From CAVONB01 sp963697205 (GTDB lineage Bacteria; Pseudomonadota; Alphaproteobacteria; Rhizobiales; Hyphomicrobiaceae): a stretch of 64,000 bases of DNA. The notes beneath the pieces are model-generated. The model ran no database searches, had not been told where the DNA came from, and saw only the letters and a program-made list of their open reading frames with translations. The stretch's first letter is position 1. Each line of letters begins with the position of its first letter. Shown here piece after piece: positions 1 through 9,359 of this stretch. Made by a program: the position numbers and the translations under genes. The stretch is from positions 310,001 to 374,000 of the forward strand of contig CAVONB010000006.1 in the NCBI GenBank assembly GCA_963697205.1. Reading direction: 5' to 3'.

Positions 1-731
1 GCATCGGCGACATCCTCGGGCCTGCCTAGGCGGCGCAGCGGCACCTGGCCCGCGCGCCGGCTGCGATAGGCCTCATAGGCCGCCTCTTCCTCGGTCTTGT
101 TGACGCCGAGCGCGCCGACGACCTGGTTGCGCACCATCGGCGTGTCGATGAAGCCCGGCAGGATCGCGTTGCAGCGAATGCCGATCGGTCCGTACTGGAC
201 CGCGAGCACGCGCGTGAAATGATCGATGGCCGCCTTCGACGTCGGATAGGCGATGTAGTTGAGGCCCAGGTGCCGGCTGCCTGAGATCGACGAGATGTTG
301 ATGATCGAGCCCGCCCCCTGCTGGCGCATGTGCGGCAGCGCAGCGCGGCAGGCGCGCAGGACGCTCTTGAGGTTGGTGTCGAACACGTGGTCCCAGTCGG
401 CCTCCGCGACCTCCTCCACGCCGCCCGGCGCCAGGATGCCGACATTGTTGACCAGGATGTCGATGCGTTGCCAGCGCGTCACCGCCGCCGCGATCATGGC
501 CTCCACGTCATGGGCAAGGGAGACGTCCGCCGTCACCACATGGCACGAGCCGCCCGCGTCTGAGATCAAAGCGCCGGTCTCCGCGGCTGCCTCCGCGCGC
601 ACGTCGGCGACCAGCACGTTGGCGCCCTCGCGCGCGAACGCGACCGCGATGGCGCGCCCGTTGCCCGAACCCGCGCCGCTGACGACGGCCGTCCGTCCCG
701 CGAGCCTTGGCACGCCGGTCTGCCGAGCCAT
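1..731 (-). CDS. SDR-family oxidoreductase (3' end cut off by window edge)
   Basis: Short-chain dehydrogenase/reductase that oxidises or reduces an unidentified alcohol/carbonyl substrate with NAD(P)(H). Reading starts at the ATG at 731 and runs off the left edge after about 243 residues. The Rossmann glycine motif SGAGSGNG is at residues 18-25, the NNVG motif at about 95-98, the serine region ISS at about 146-148, and the catalytic YxxxK is Tyr162-Lys166. The C-terminal part (GRPEDVADA) matches the usual SDR end region, so only about 10-20 residues should be missing. It is divergent from the hydrolase at 888, with about 155 bp between the starts. The family assignment is firm; the substrate is unknown. 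Confidence 0.9.
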   Translation of the reverse strand, partial: MARQTGVPRLAGRTAVVSGAGSGNGRAIAVAFAREGANVLVADVRAEAAAETGALISDAGGSCHVVTADVSLAHDVEAMIAAAVTRWQRIDILVNNVGILAPGGVEEVAEADWDHVFDTNLKSVLRACRAALPHMRQQGAGSIINISSISGSRHLGLNYIAYPTSKAAIDHFTRVLAVQYGPIGIRCNAILPGFIDTPMVRNQVVGALGVNKTEEEAAYEAYRSRRAGQVPLRRLGRPEDVAD

Positions 732-887
732 GAGCCTAGCTCCTATCTGTCTTGCGCCTTTGCCGCGCTCGCCTCTCACCCGCCGCTTGCCTGGGACCCG
801 CACGCCGCGAATAATTGTCGATATGCGCCCCAATAATCATCAACGCCGCTGGCGACGCAATGGCCCGCGGCTCCGGAGGAGACCTCA

Positions 888-1820
888 ATGAGCGCGCTCA
901 AGAGTGCCACCACGCCCCAGGACAAGCGCAAGAAGGTCTGGAAGGAGATCTTCTATTACAGCGACGGACTGAAGATCGCCGGTCACCTCTACATTCCCAA
1001 GGATCTGAAGAAGGGGGAAAAGCGCCCCGCGGTCCTGTCGCTGGCCGGCTACACCGGCATGAAGGACGTCTACGGCATGGACGTGCCCTACCGGCTTTGG
1101 GAGGAGGGCTACATCGTGCTGGCCATCGACAACCGGGGCTTCGGCTCCAGCGAGGGCGAGCGCGGCCGCCAGCGCCCCCTCGAGCAGGCGCAGGACAGCT
1201 ACGACGCCATTACCTATTTGGAAACCGTCGACGGCGTCGATCCCGAGCGCATCGGCATCTACGGCACGAGCTTCGGCGGCGCCAACGGCGTCTGGGTGAC
1301 GGCATTCGATAAGCGCGTGAAGGCGCTCGTCACCTCCGTCATGGTCGCGGAGGGCGAGCGCTGGATGAAGGTCATGCGCCGGCCTTCGGAGTACGCCGCC
1401 TTCAAGAAGCGTCTCGATGCCGCGGCAAGGAAGCGGGTCGCCACCGGCGAGATCGAAAAGCTGAACGTGCTGGAAATGATGCCCGCCGATCCCCACACGC
1501 TCAGCGTCATCAAGGCGCACCATCAGAAGGACCACCGATACGTGTCCGACTACGATTCGGAGAGCGCGGAGGCGTGTATGCGCTACAAGCCGGAGTGGGT
1601 GGCGCCCTACATCTCGCCCCGCCCGGTGCTGGTGATCTACGCCGAGAACGACGAGCTGTGTACCGATGAAGCGCTGCACTGCTACGAGAAACTGGGCGAG
1701 CCCAAGAAGCTGGTCGTTCTGCCCAGGGCCCAGCACTACGAGTCGTACTACTTCGTGAACCCCGAGATGCACGAGCGCGGCATGTCCGAGGCCGTGGCCT
1801 GGTTCCGAAAGTACCTGTGA
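888..1820 (+). CDS. Alpha/beta hydrolase (dienelactone hydrolase / S15-like)
   Basis: Predicted cytoplasmic serine hydrolase of 310 residues with no signal peptide. The nucleophile elbow GTSFGG places the catalytic serine at residue 128. An acid is visible at Asp255 (YAENDE) and a histidine at His283 (AQHYES), giving a complete Ser-Asp-His triad in the expected order. The sequence around 75-90 (AIDNRGFGSSEG) is the oxyanion-side loop typical of acyl-peptide or X-Pro type hydrolases. A strong Shine-Dalgarno GGAGGAG lies about 8 bases before the ATG. It is transcribed alone and ends just before a bidirectional terminator. The substrate cannot be told from the sequence. Confidence 0.88.
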   Translation: MSALKSATTPQDKRKKVWKEIFYYSDGLKIAGHLYIPKDLKKGEKRPAVLSLAGYTGMKDVYGMDVPYRLWEEGYIVLAIDNRGFGSSEGERGRQRPLEQAQDSYDAITYLETVDGVDPERIGIYGTSFGGANGVWVTAFDKRVKALVTSVMVAEGERWMKVMRRPSEYAAFKKRLDAAARKRVATGEIEKLNVLEMMPADPHTLSVIKAHHQKDHRYVSDYDSESAEACMRYKPEWVAPYISPRPVLVIYAENDELCTDEALHCYEKLGEPKKLVVLPRAQHYESYYFVNPEMHERGMSEAVAWFRKYL

Positions 1821-1848
1821 AGCCGCGCCGGCCCGCTGGCCGGAAATG

Positions 1849-1881
1849 AAAAGGGGCGGCGCCATCTGGCCCGCCCCTTTT
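1849..1881. terminator. Bidirectional intrinsic terminator between convergent genes
   Basis: AAAAGGGGCGG (1849-1859) pairs perfectly with CCGCCCCTTTT (1871-1881) across an 11-base loop. The GC-rich stem is flanked by an A run on the left and a T run on the right, so it can stop transcription from both sides. It sits between the hydrolase (+) and the unknown gene at 1912-2589 (-). Confidence 0.85.
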
Positions 1882-1911
1882 CGTGTCTACCCATGCGTCG
1901 GGCGAGACAGA

Positions 1912-2589
1912 TCAGTGCCGCGTGGCCGCGGGTATCTGCTGCAACTCGAGTGCGGCCATGACCAGCGGGTCTACGCTTTCGTTCACGGGCTCGTCCACGC
2001 TGGCAGCCTCGGCAACGACCGGCCGCTCGATGATGACGGCTTCCGCATGCCGCCACAGCCGCTCGAAGCATGTCGTGCCCCAAGCCGCGGCTTCCGCGTT
2101 GCCCGAAACATGGTTCTCGTAGGCGTCGCGCTTGGCAGGATCGCGGCGCATGGTGTCGCCGATCCACACCGACGCTTCGTCGGCCACGAGTTGCTCATGC
2201 GCGTCGAGCAGGCGCAGATTGCGCGCCAGACGGATCTCGTCGAACAGCCGGGGATGCGTGATCGCCAGGCCGCCGATGCCGGCGTCTGAGGCGTAGATGG
2301 CACGGACCGTGATGCCATGTGCTACCAACTCTGCGGCGCACGACACGAGCGCCAGGCTGACCGGGCTGTCGACCGATCGCGCGATCAGCGTGATGACCGA
2401 TCCACTCTGCGCATCAGAGCGATCTGTCAGGGCGGCCGTGATGAAGGCCTTGAGCTTCGTTTCCTTGTCTTCTTTCTTGACGACTTGCATGCCGGGCGGA
2501 GCCTTTGAGTGCATATCGGAGTTCCCTGACGGGCCGGGCGCGGTGGCGTAGGAGCCAGTCGAGCCCGTGCTCTTCTCGTTGCGTTTCAT
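1912..2589 (-). CDS. Hypothetical protein, 225 aa
   Basis: Not recognised. The N-terminal 40 residues are polar and low-complexity (Ser/Gly/Pro). Residues about 45-200 look like a soluble alpha/beta domain, with a hydrophobic strand-like stretch (VITLIARSVDSPVSLALVS) followed by a helix and AIYASDAG. There are no transmembrane segments and no signal peptide. It starts 77 bases downstream of the large membrane protein on the same strand and ends 31 bases before the shared terminator, so the two are probably cotranscribed and may act together. The start ATG at 2589 is the most upstream in frame; MHSKAPP further in is an alternative. Confidence 0.6.
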   Translation of the reverse strand: MKRNEKSTGSTGSYATAPGPSGNSDMHSKAPPGMQVVKKEDKETKLKAFITAALTDRSDAQSGSVITLIARSVDSPVSLALVSCAAELVAHGITVRAIYASDAGIGGLAITHPRLFDEIRLARNLRLLDAHEQLVADEASVWIGDTMRRDPAKRDAYENHVSGNAEAAAWGTTCFERLWRHAEAVIIERPVVAEAASVDEPVNESVDPLVMAALELQQIPAATRH

Positions 2590-2666
2590 TAGCGCCCAAA
2601 CCCGTTAAATTAGCCTTGCCAAGCGTCGCGTCGCGGAACGGTCCGGCGGCGATTTCGATAAATCCG

Positions 2667-5625
2667 CTAGTTGATCGAGCGCGGGGCTTCCCGATCCAGT
2701 CCGGCGATCGCGTACGCATGGCCATTGGCGTCACCGCCCAGACCCTCCGCTGCCTCCAGCACGGCCGCTGCTGCCGCCGCCGCCGCTTCCGCATCTGACG
2801 CCGGCCCAGGCTCGTCGGCTGGCGGCGAAGAGGCGGCAGGTCCCGGCAGCAGGATCGGCTCGGTCGGCGTGACCGGCTCTGCCGCCGCGATCACAGGGTG
2901 CGGCTGTGCCGCGACGCGAGCCGGCTGCGCCGGCACCTCGAACGTGGCCGCCGCACGGCGCGCCAGCTCGGCCAAGGCTTGCGGCAAGCGGCCTTCCGAC
3001 GTCGGCAGTGTGAAGGTGGCCGTCTCGCGCGACACCGTCACGTCGATGCCGTGCAGCCCTTCTGCCACGGCCACCTGAAGCCGCGCGTTGTCTCGGTCGC
3101 TGTCAGCCGGCAGCGGCGCGGCCTGCGCAATCTCCGTGACGAGCACCTCTGTGACGTCCGCATCTGTGAGGGAGGCAGTTGGCCGCGGCAGCGGGATCAC
3201 GTTTTCGGGCATCGGCGCGGCCTCGACGCGATGCGCCGCCGCCGTCGCGTTGCCCGCACTGCGCACGAAACGCGGCAACTCGTCGGTGCCGTTCGCTTCC
3301 GCCGCTAGCGACGAGGTGCGCCGACCGCCGGAGCGGGGCTCCGCCGTCGACCCGGCGCCCACGGCACCGATGACCGGCCGCGCGGCGGTCGCTGTGTTGC
3401 TGTTGTCGGCGCGCACGACCTCCACGTCCGCCTCGCTCACAGTCGCGCGGGCGCGCTCCACGTTCTGGAACGCGGATGCCGTACGCCGGTAGTCACGACT
3501 GGGCTGGGTGCGCGGCTCGCCGGACGCATCCATCGCAAAGGCGGAGCCGAGCTCGGCCGCCGCACCCGGTGCGTAGGCGCCGAACTGCGCGTTGAGCGCC
3601 GGTGCGGCCGCACCACGCGCTGGCACGCCAGTCGGGACCGGGGCCTGGGCAGCGGTGCGTGCGCGCTGACTGGTCCGTGCGCCCGCTGCGGGATGCGTGC
3701 CAAGGCTCGCATCCCCATAGCGCCGAGCCGACGCTGCCGGCGGCACGAGCGGAAAGGCCGGCCGTGTGTCGCCGCCACCCGGCCGCGTCGGATCGACTGC
3801 GGTGGTAGGCATCGGCTGAACCGGCGGATATCCCGTCGCCGCAGCCATCGCCGCGGCCGACGTCGCCGCCTCCTGCGGAACGGGCAACTCCGGACCGGCC
3901 TCGACCCTGAGCCGTCGCCGCTCGGTTTCCGCGCGCTTGGACGCACCCATCACCGCCCCGAGGATGATGTCCGACCACGCGCCGTCCTTGAAGCGGTAGA
4001 CGCGGAAGGAATCCGAGCCCGCAAACTTGCTGCCCTGCCGTTCCAGCTTGCGCCGGATCGTAGCGTTGGTCGGCAGCATCGAGCGCTTGAAGATCTTCTC
4101 CTTCTCGAAGCTCGCGAACAGGTTGGCGAGCAGGTGCGCTTCCTGCTGCAGCTTCAGGCGCACGTCGGGATTGGCCCGCTTGGGCGCGTCGAGCGGCACC
4201 GCGACATAGAAGTCGCCCGAGTAGTCGAACACCACGTGGCGGAAGATCTCGAACTTCTCGCGCGTCTCCTCGTCCTTATGGATGTCGGTGAACTTGGACA
4301 GGATCTGGATAGACCGGCCCGCGCTCCGCGGCCTGCATCTTCGGCACCAGCGTGTGCAGCCGGTTGTGCATCGGCCGTCCGATCGAGACGAGCAGCAGGC
4401 ACAGGTCGACGAACACTGCGATGGCGAGCGGAATGTAGTCGCGCTTCGACAGTCCAACGGTCTCGCCGGCTGCTGCCAGCTTTGCGGCAACCGCGCTGCT
4501 CTCCACCGACTGCACCGCCTTCTGCTGCAACTCGCGCAGCTCCTCGGCCGACGGCGGCAGCTTGAACGACAGCGCCCCGAAGAACGTCGCGGTCAGCCGG
4601 CGGAAGGCCTCGATCGTCGCCTCGGAGCCTTCGACGGCCGCGATCTTCGGCTTCTCCAGCTCCGGCAGCTGGTCGATGGCGCGCACGACGCCCTTCAGCG
4701 CCGTCTGCAGCTGCGGGTCGGGGCAGGCGAACGTACCGCCCTTGGTGTCGGGGAAGACGGTCTTGTCGGCGCGCTCGGCGAGATCGGCGCGGATCTGCTT
4801 GAGCTGCGGATCGGTGCGGAAGGCGTTGAAGCCCGTTACCGTCAGGTCGAGCTTGCGCGACAGGGCACGCATGAAGTCGTTGCGCGTGCCATCCACGGCG
4901 CTGATCGTGCCGTTGGCGCCGCTGACGATCTTCGCCATCTCCGCGTTGAGCGCGCCGACGTCGCCCTTGATCGTGCCGATGCGGCCCTTGACGAAGTCGG
5001 AGGCGAAGCCGAAGCGCGCAGCGTCGTCGTCGCGCAGCTTGCGCCGCGGGCCGTCGCCAGGACGGCTGTTGGGACACGACGTCCCGCGCTCGCGCTCTTC
5101 CTCCGCCTTCTGCGTGGAGACCTCGGTGAGCTGCACGAGCGTCGCCTGCAACTGCTCGAGCCGCGTGGATGCCCCATGCAGTGCGCCTTGCACCTGAGCG
5201 ACGGCGGATTCGGCCGAGCGCGTGGTCTCCGAGCGGCTTTCCAGCACCTTCCAGTAGAAGCCGAACCCGAAGCCGACCGAGATGATCGTCAGGAAGACGT
5301 AGCCGCCGATATAGATGAGCTTGGTCGTCCAGCCGGTCGGCGCGAAGATCTGGTCGAGCAGCCAGATGATCATCGTCATCAGCATGGCGACCGAGAAGCC
5401 GATGATCACTTTGTGGACGATCGGCAGATCGCCCATGTTGGCCTCGATCAGCTCCAGCATGCCGACGTAGGTTGCGACCCACGACAGTATGCCGAGCCCG
5501 ATGACGAGAACCAGCTTCTTCCAGTCGCGCGCGGGCTCTGGGGGCTCGCCCCAGCCCTGATCCGGTTCCGCCCCGGCGCCGCCCGCGCTCCTGCCGCGCG
5601 TCGTTGCGCCCACCGATCCTGCCAT
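2667..5625 (-). CDS. Large membrane protein of unknown function (one frameshift)
   Basis: About 985 residues once a single extra base at about 4311 is removed; the two reading frames join smoothly around residues 438-440 (AAERGPV to IQILSKF). Order of regions: an acidic/Gly-rich N-terminus; three hydrophobic segments near residues 37-58, 74-93 and 103-125; a long Gln/Glu-rich coiled-coil-like stretch; an isolated fourth membrane segment around 408-428; a charged soluble domain of about 150 residues; then more than 400 residues of Ala/Pro/Thr-rich low-complexity sequence ending near a poly-Ala run of nine. No catalytic motif was seen. Two groups of membrane segments separated by a coiled coil suggest a scaffold or envelope-spanning protein, which is inference. 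It heads a probable two-gene operon with the 225-residue protein. Confidence 0.65.
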
Positions 5626-5892
5626 GACACGACCTTACAGTTTGCGCGCGCCTCCAGCCGAGGCGTGAACGGGACGCGTCGTGACGCTGAAACCCCAACT
5701 CACACCCGGGACCGAAGCGGCGCGTTGCCTCTCGCCGCACGTTGGGCCCGTACCTTCGTGATCCAGGTTCATTCAGTAGAGAGGGGGTGCGGCGCGAGTG
5801 CGGGGGTCTTGCGGCGCAATTCGGGAGTCCTGCGGCGTTCCCGCCCAACTCTTGGCGATCGTGTGGCAGCGGAGGATCGGGGAATGTGCGCC

Positions 5893-6516
5893 TCAGCGCG
5901 GGGCGTCGGCCTTCGTCGCCGCCTTGGCGGCCGCTATCGCGGGCAGGATGCGCGCTTCCAGGTTCATGGCGTCGATCGCCCCGACGTGCTTGTGGGCGAT
6001 GCGTCCCGCGCCGTCGATGACGAACGTCTCCGGCATGCCGTAGACGCCCCACTCGATCGCCGCGCGCCCATCGGCGTCGACGCCGACCGCGGTGAACGGA
6101 TTGCCGAGCCGGGTCAGGAATGCCAGCGCGTTGCCCGCCTGATCCTTGTAGTTGACGCCGTAGATCTTGACGCCCGCCCGCCGCGCGATGTCCTGCAGGA
6201 AGGGATGCTCCTGCACGCACGGTCCGCACCACGACGCCCAGAAATTGACGATCGCCACCTCGCCCTTGGGCAGTGCGGCCGTGGCGAACCCGGGGATCGG
6301 ACTGCCCGGCGACCCCAGCCCATCGAGTGCGGGCAGCGTGATCGCCGGTGCGGGCTTGCCGATCAGCGCCGACGGCAGTCGCGAAGGATCGCCGGTCTTC
6401 AGCGCGAAGGCGAACAGCGCGGCCAGCGCCAGGAAGATGCCCGCCGGCACGCCGACCCAGCCCAGCCCCTTGCGGCCGGGGGGTGTCGTGGTGGTCGGCT
6501 CGGTGGCGGAGGGCAT
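5893..6516 (-). CDS. ccmG: Thiol:disulfide interchange protein CcmG/DsbE
   Basis: Membrane-anchored periplasmic thioredoxin that keeps apocytochrome c haem-binding cysteines reduced during cytochrome c maturation. It has 207 residues: one N-terminal anchor helix (about 19-40), then a thioredoxin fold with WASWCGPC, the active cysteines being Cys97 and Cys100. The downstream GMPETFVID contains the cis-proline typical of the fold. It is the third gene of ccmC-ccmD-ccmG on this strand, starting 19 bases after ccmD. Length and motif order match the CcmG/DsbE family. Confidence 0.95.
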   Translation of the reverse strand: MPSATEPTTTTPPGRKGLGWVGVPAGIFLALAALFAFALKTGDPSRLPSALIGKPAPAITLPALDGLGSPGSPIPGFATAALPKGEVAIVNFWASWCGPCVQEHPFLQDIARRAGVKIYGVNYKDQAGNALAFLTRLGNPFTAVGVDADGRAAIEWGVYGMPETFVIDGAGRIAHKHVGAIDAMNLEARILPAIAAAKAATKADAPR

Positions 6517-6535
6517 GTCGTACCGGTCCTTGCGA

Positions 6536-6697
6536 TCAGCGCTGCGAGCGGCGCCGCACGCCGCGCGCTTCCATTTCGTCGAGTGCGCGCTTCAGCCGCC
6601 GGCCATCGGTGACGAGCCAAGCCACGAGCGCCAACAGCACGGCGGCGACGACGCCATAAGAACCCCAGATGAAGGCGGCGTGCGGCCCAAGATCCAT
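6536..6697 (-). CDS. ccmD: Haem exporter protein CcmD
   Basis: A 53-residue protein in the gap between ccmC and ccmG. It has a short N-terminus with MDLGPHAAFIW, one transmembrane helix (about residues 10-30) and a basic cytoplasmic tail with an Arg-rich end, which is the standard CcmD layout. CcmD helps release haem-loaded CcmE from the CcmABC complex. The ATG at 6697 lies 9 bases after the ccmC stop and the TGA is 19 bases before the ccmG start, so translation of the three is likely coupled. Confidence 0.88.
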   Translation of the reverse strand: MDLGPHAAFIWGSYGVVAAVLLALVAWLVTDGRRLKRALDEMEARGVRRRSQR

Positions 6698-6706
6698 CGC
6701 CCGTCC

Positions 6707-7495
6707 TCAACCCGTGCCCGCTGCCGGCCCGGCGTCGCCGCCGCCCGCGCGTGCCACCTCCGCAATGCGCAGCGCCTTGAGGCGCCGCCGCAGGATCTCG
6801 TTACGCATCGCTTTCAAGTGCATGGCGATGAACAGCAGCGAGAAGCCGATCGCCATCACCAGGAGCGGCGTCAGGATCGACGAATGGATCGCCGGCCCGC
6901 CCATTTTCATCACGCTCGCCGGCTGGTGCAACGTATTCCACCAGTCGACGGAGAACTTGATGATCGGCAGCAGCACCACGCCGACGAGACCCATGATCGC
7001 GGTCATCTTCGAGGCCAGCGTCTCTTCCTCGATCGACGAGCGCAGCGCGATCAGCGCGAGGTAGAGAAAGAACAGGATCAGGACGGAGGTCAGCCGCGCG
7101 TCCCACACCCAGTAGGTGCCCCACATCGGCTTGCCCCACAGCGAGCCCGTGACCAGCGCCAGGAAGGTGAACGCAGCGCCCAGTGGGGCGGCGGCCTTTG
7201 CCGACACGTCGGCCAGCGGATGGCGGAACACCAGGAGCCCGAAGCTCGACGCCGCCACGATCAGGTAGCCGAACATGGCGAGCCACGCCGCCGGCACGTG
7301 GATGAACATGATTTTGACGGTCTCGCCCTGCTGGTAGTCGGGCGGGGCCTTAAAGAACGTCAGATACAACCCGTAGCCGATCGTCAGCGCCGCCGCGCCC
7401 GCCACCCAGGGCATGAGGCGCGCCGACAGCGCCATGAACCGCGTCGGGTTGGCGATCTGCTCCAGCCGTTGGGTGAGCGTCGTCGTCGTCGTCAT
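6707..7495 (-). CDS. ccmC: Haem exporter / cytochrome c maturation protein CcmC
   Basis: Six-helix inner-membrane protein that delivers haem to the chaperone CcmE. The tryptophan-rich haem-handling motif WGTYWVWDARLTS is present, with conserved periplasmic histidines in the VPAAW and HQPAS regions. The chosen start is the ATG at 7495 (MTTTTT), giving 262 residues; the ATG 36 bases upstream adds a non-conserved polar stretch. The haem ABC partners ccmA and ccmB are not in the window next to this gene. Upstream lies a 325-base gap with a long hairpin. Confidence 0.94.
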   Translation of the reverse strand: MTTTTTLTQRLEQIANPTRFMALSARLMPWVAGAAALTIGYGLYLTFFKAPPDYQQGETVKIMFIHVPAAWLAMFGYLIVAASSFGLLVFRHPLADVSAKAAAPLGAAFTFLALVTGSLWGKPMWGTYWVWDARLTSVLILFFLYLALIALRSSIEEETLASKMTAIMGLVGVVLLPIIKFSVDWWNTLHQPASVMKMGGPAIHSSILTPLLVMAIGFSLLFIAMHLKAMRNEILRRRLKALRIAEVARAGGGDAGPAAGTG

Positions 7496-7818
7496 GACCT
7501 GAGAATTAGGGCGTCGGGCGCTGTCACGCAATCATCCAGGTCAAGGCGGGCGGAATTGGGGTGTGTTCGTCCTCGCCATTGACGGGGAAGTCCGGTCCGC
7601 TCCTTCCCGCAGCTGCGGCCCCCGAGCGGTCACGGCCGTCGGCGAAGTCGAAAAAGGCGGAGGGTCCGGGAGCTGTCCGCCCGGCTGGGGCGCGGGGCTG
7701 GCCCCGCTAGCGCCGCGAGGCGCTTTTCCTCACACCAGAAAACAGGGACAGGAAGACTTTCAGGGTCCACCCGGCCTGATGCGGGTAGCCTGGGGAAATT
7801 CTTCCTGTCCCTGTTTTC
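7496..7818. other. Gap between ccmC and the helicase
   Basis: This 323-base gap holds no convincing gene. The left part must contain the ccmC promoter. The right part is dominated by a long perfect inverted repeat (7737-7819) listed separately, whose right arm touches the helicase stop codon. Confidence 0.6.
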
Positions 7819-7819
7819 T
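7737..7819. repeat. 20-bp perfect inverted repeat (REP-like hairpin)
   Basis: Left arm 7737-7756 (AGAAAACAGGGACAGGAAGA) is exactly complementary to right arm 7800-7819, with a 43-base centre that is itself GC-rich. The right arm runs into the TGA of the PIF1-like helicase (7819-7821). It could act as that gene's terminator, or be one copy of a dispersed palindromic repeat. There is no transposase nearby. Confidence 0.8.
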
Positions 7820-9162
7820 CAAACCAGCGCTGGAAACAGCCGCCGGTAGTCGAGCACGCTCGGGTCGAACAGGATGTCGCGCGGCACCAGCCGCCGCGCC
7901 AGCGCGAGCCCTTCCAGCGAGCGGCAGCGCGACAGCGCCACATACGCCTGACCGTGCGCAAAGGTGCCGCGACCGAGATCGATATAGACCTTGTCGAGCG
8001 TCAGCCCCTGCGCCTTGTGGATCGTCAGCGCCCAGGCGAGCCGCAGCGGGAACTGCTTGAACGTGCCGGCCACGCTTTCCACGATCTTGCCCTGCGCCTG
8101 GTCGAAGGCGTAGCGCCGGCTCTCCCACGAGGCGGGCTCCACCTCGTGCTCCTTGCCGTCGATCTCCACCCACACCCGCTTCTCATCGAGCCGGGCGATG
8201 CGCGCGATAGTGCCGTTGACCCAGCGCCGGTCGGCGTCATTGCGCAAGAGCATGACCTTGGCGCCGGGCTTCAGTACCAGCGTCGTGTCGGTCGGCTGCG
8301 CGGACTGGTTGAAGTCGCCCGTCACGCCCGCCTCGTAGCGCATCGGCTGCGCGGCGAGCGCATCGAGGTAGGCAAGATTGATGCGCTGGGCGGCTGCGTT
8401 GGTCGGCGTCAGGATGACGTAGGGCTCGCCCTCCGCCAGCGTACGGATCGGGTTGACGCGGTCGTTGAGGATCTCCAGGTCGTCCTCGTCGGCCTCGCCG
8501 TCGCGCACGCGGTTGAGTACCGTGAGCAGCCGCTCGTCGCTCTGACGGAACACTTCGGTCAGCTCCAGGAGTTGCGTGCCCGAGCCCTCGCGCAGCGTGC
8601 CGACCGAAAAGAAGAACGCGCCGCCGTGCGTGTTTTCCAGGTGGGCTGCGACTTCCGCCTCCTGCACGACGGGCGGCAACTGATGCAGATCGCCGAACAG
8701 CACGAGGCGCACGCCGCCGAACGGCTCGCGCGGCCGGCCCCGGTTGAGCCGCAAACTCTGGTCGATCGCCCACATCAGGTCGGAGCGCACCATCGACACC
8801 TCGTCGATGACCAGCATCTTGAGGCGGCGCATGACCTGGCCGTTGCGGCTGCGGCGGATGTCTTCCGAACGGATGAGCCGCGGCGGCAGGCCGAAAAAGG
8901 AATGGATCGTCTGCCCGCCGACGTTGACGGCAGCCAGCCCGGTCGGCGCGACCACGACCATCTCTTCCATGATCTGGTCGCGCAGCGCGCGCAGAAGTGT
9001 GGATTTCCCGGTGCCTGCGCGGCCGGTGATGAACAAATTGCCCGTGTCGTTCCTCAGGAAATCCAGCGCGGCTTCGTACTCCGGCGTCGGCGTCACGCCG
9101 CCCGGCCATTTCGCCGCCCCACTCGCCGGCGTCGGTGCGATGCGCTCGATGTCCGCGCTCAC
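7819..9162 (-). CDS. PIF1/RecD-like helicase (P-loop ATPase)
   Basis: Superfamily 1B-type DNA helicase of about 447 residues. Walker A GRAGTGKST is at residues 47-55 and Walker B MLVIDEVSM places the acidic pair at Asp120-Glu121. GDLHQLPPV is motif III, and LTIHKAQGLTL and YVALSRC near the C-terminus are the late motifs V and VI of PIF1/RecD enzymes. A GTG at 9162 preceded by GAAGGGA at good spacing is the preferred start; ATGs further upstream would add a non-conserved basic leader of up to 46 residues. It probably acts in DNA repair or G-quadruplex/R-loop unwinding, which is inferred from the family. Confidence 0.88.
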   Translation of the reverse strand: MSADIERIAPTPASGAAKWPGGVTPTPEYEAALDFLRNDTGNLFITGRAGTGKSTLLRALRDQIMEEMVVVAPTGLAAVNVGGQTIHSFFGLPPRLIRSEDIRRSRNGQVMRRLKMLVIDEVSMVRSDLMWAIDQSLRLNRGRPREPFGGVRLVLFGDLHQLPPVVQEAEVAAHLENTHGGAFFFSVGTLREGSGTQLLELTEVFRQSDERLLTVLNRVRDGEADEDDLEILNDRVNPIRTLAEGEPYVILTPTNAAAQRINLAYLDALAAQPMRYEAGVTGDFNQSAQPTDTTLVLKPGAKVMLLRNDADRRWVNGTIARIARLDEKRVWVEIDGKEHEVEPASWESRRYAFDQAQGKIVESVAGTFKQFPLRLAWALTIHKAQGLTLDKVYIDLGRGTFAHGQAYVALSRCRSLEGLALARRLVPRDILFDPSVLDYRRLFPALV

Positions 9163-9359
9163 GCGAATCCCTTCCCGGTCCGACACGAACCTCGTGCATA
9201 GAGCCATCGGGTGGCGGAGGGAAGGCTTTTTGCGCCCGTTCGCAGATGTGGCCCAGCGAAGCGGAAATGCCGGTGGGAAGGCCATCCGGACGGCAGCCAA
9301 GCATGGGCTGAGTGAGGGGAGGGGGGCGCCCCACGCCGGGCGCGCCCAAACGTCCCGTG

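Noticed and set aside
4282..6612. A 776-residue open frame on the + strand
   Set aside because: It lies entirely opposite the large membrane protein and ccmG. Its composition (Arg/His/Asp/Leu-rich) is typical of the antisense frame of GC-rich genes and no motif is visible.
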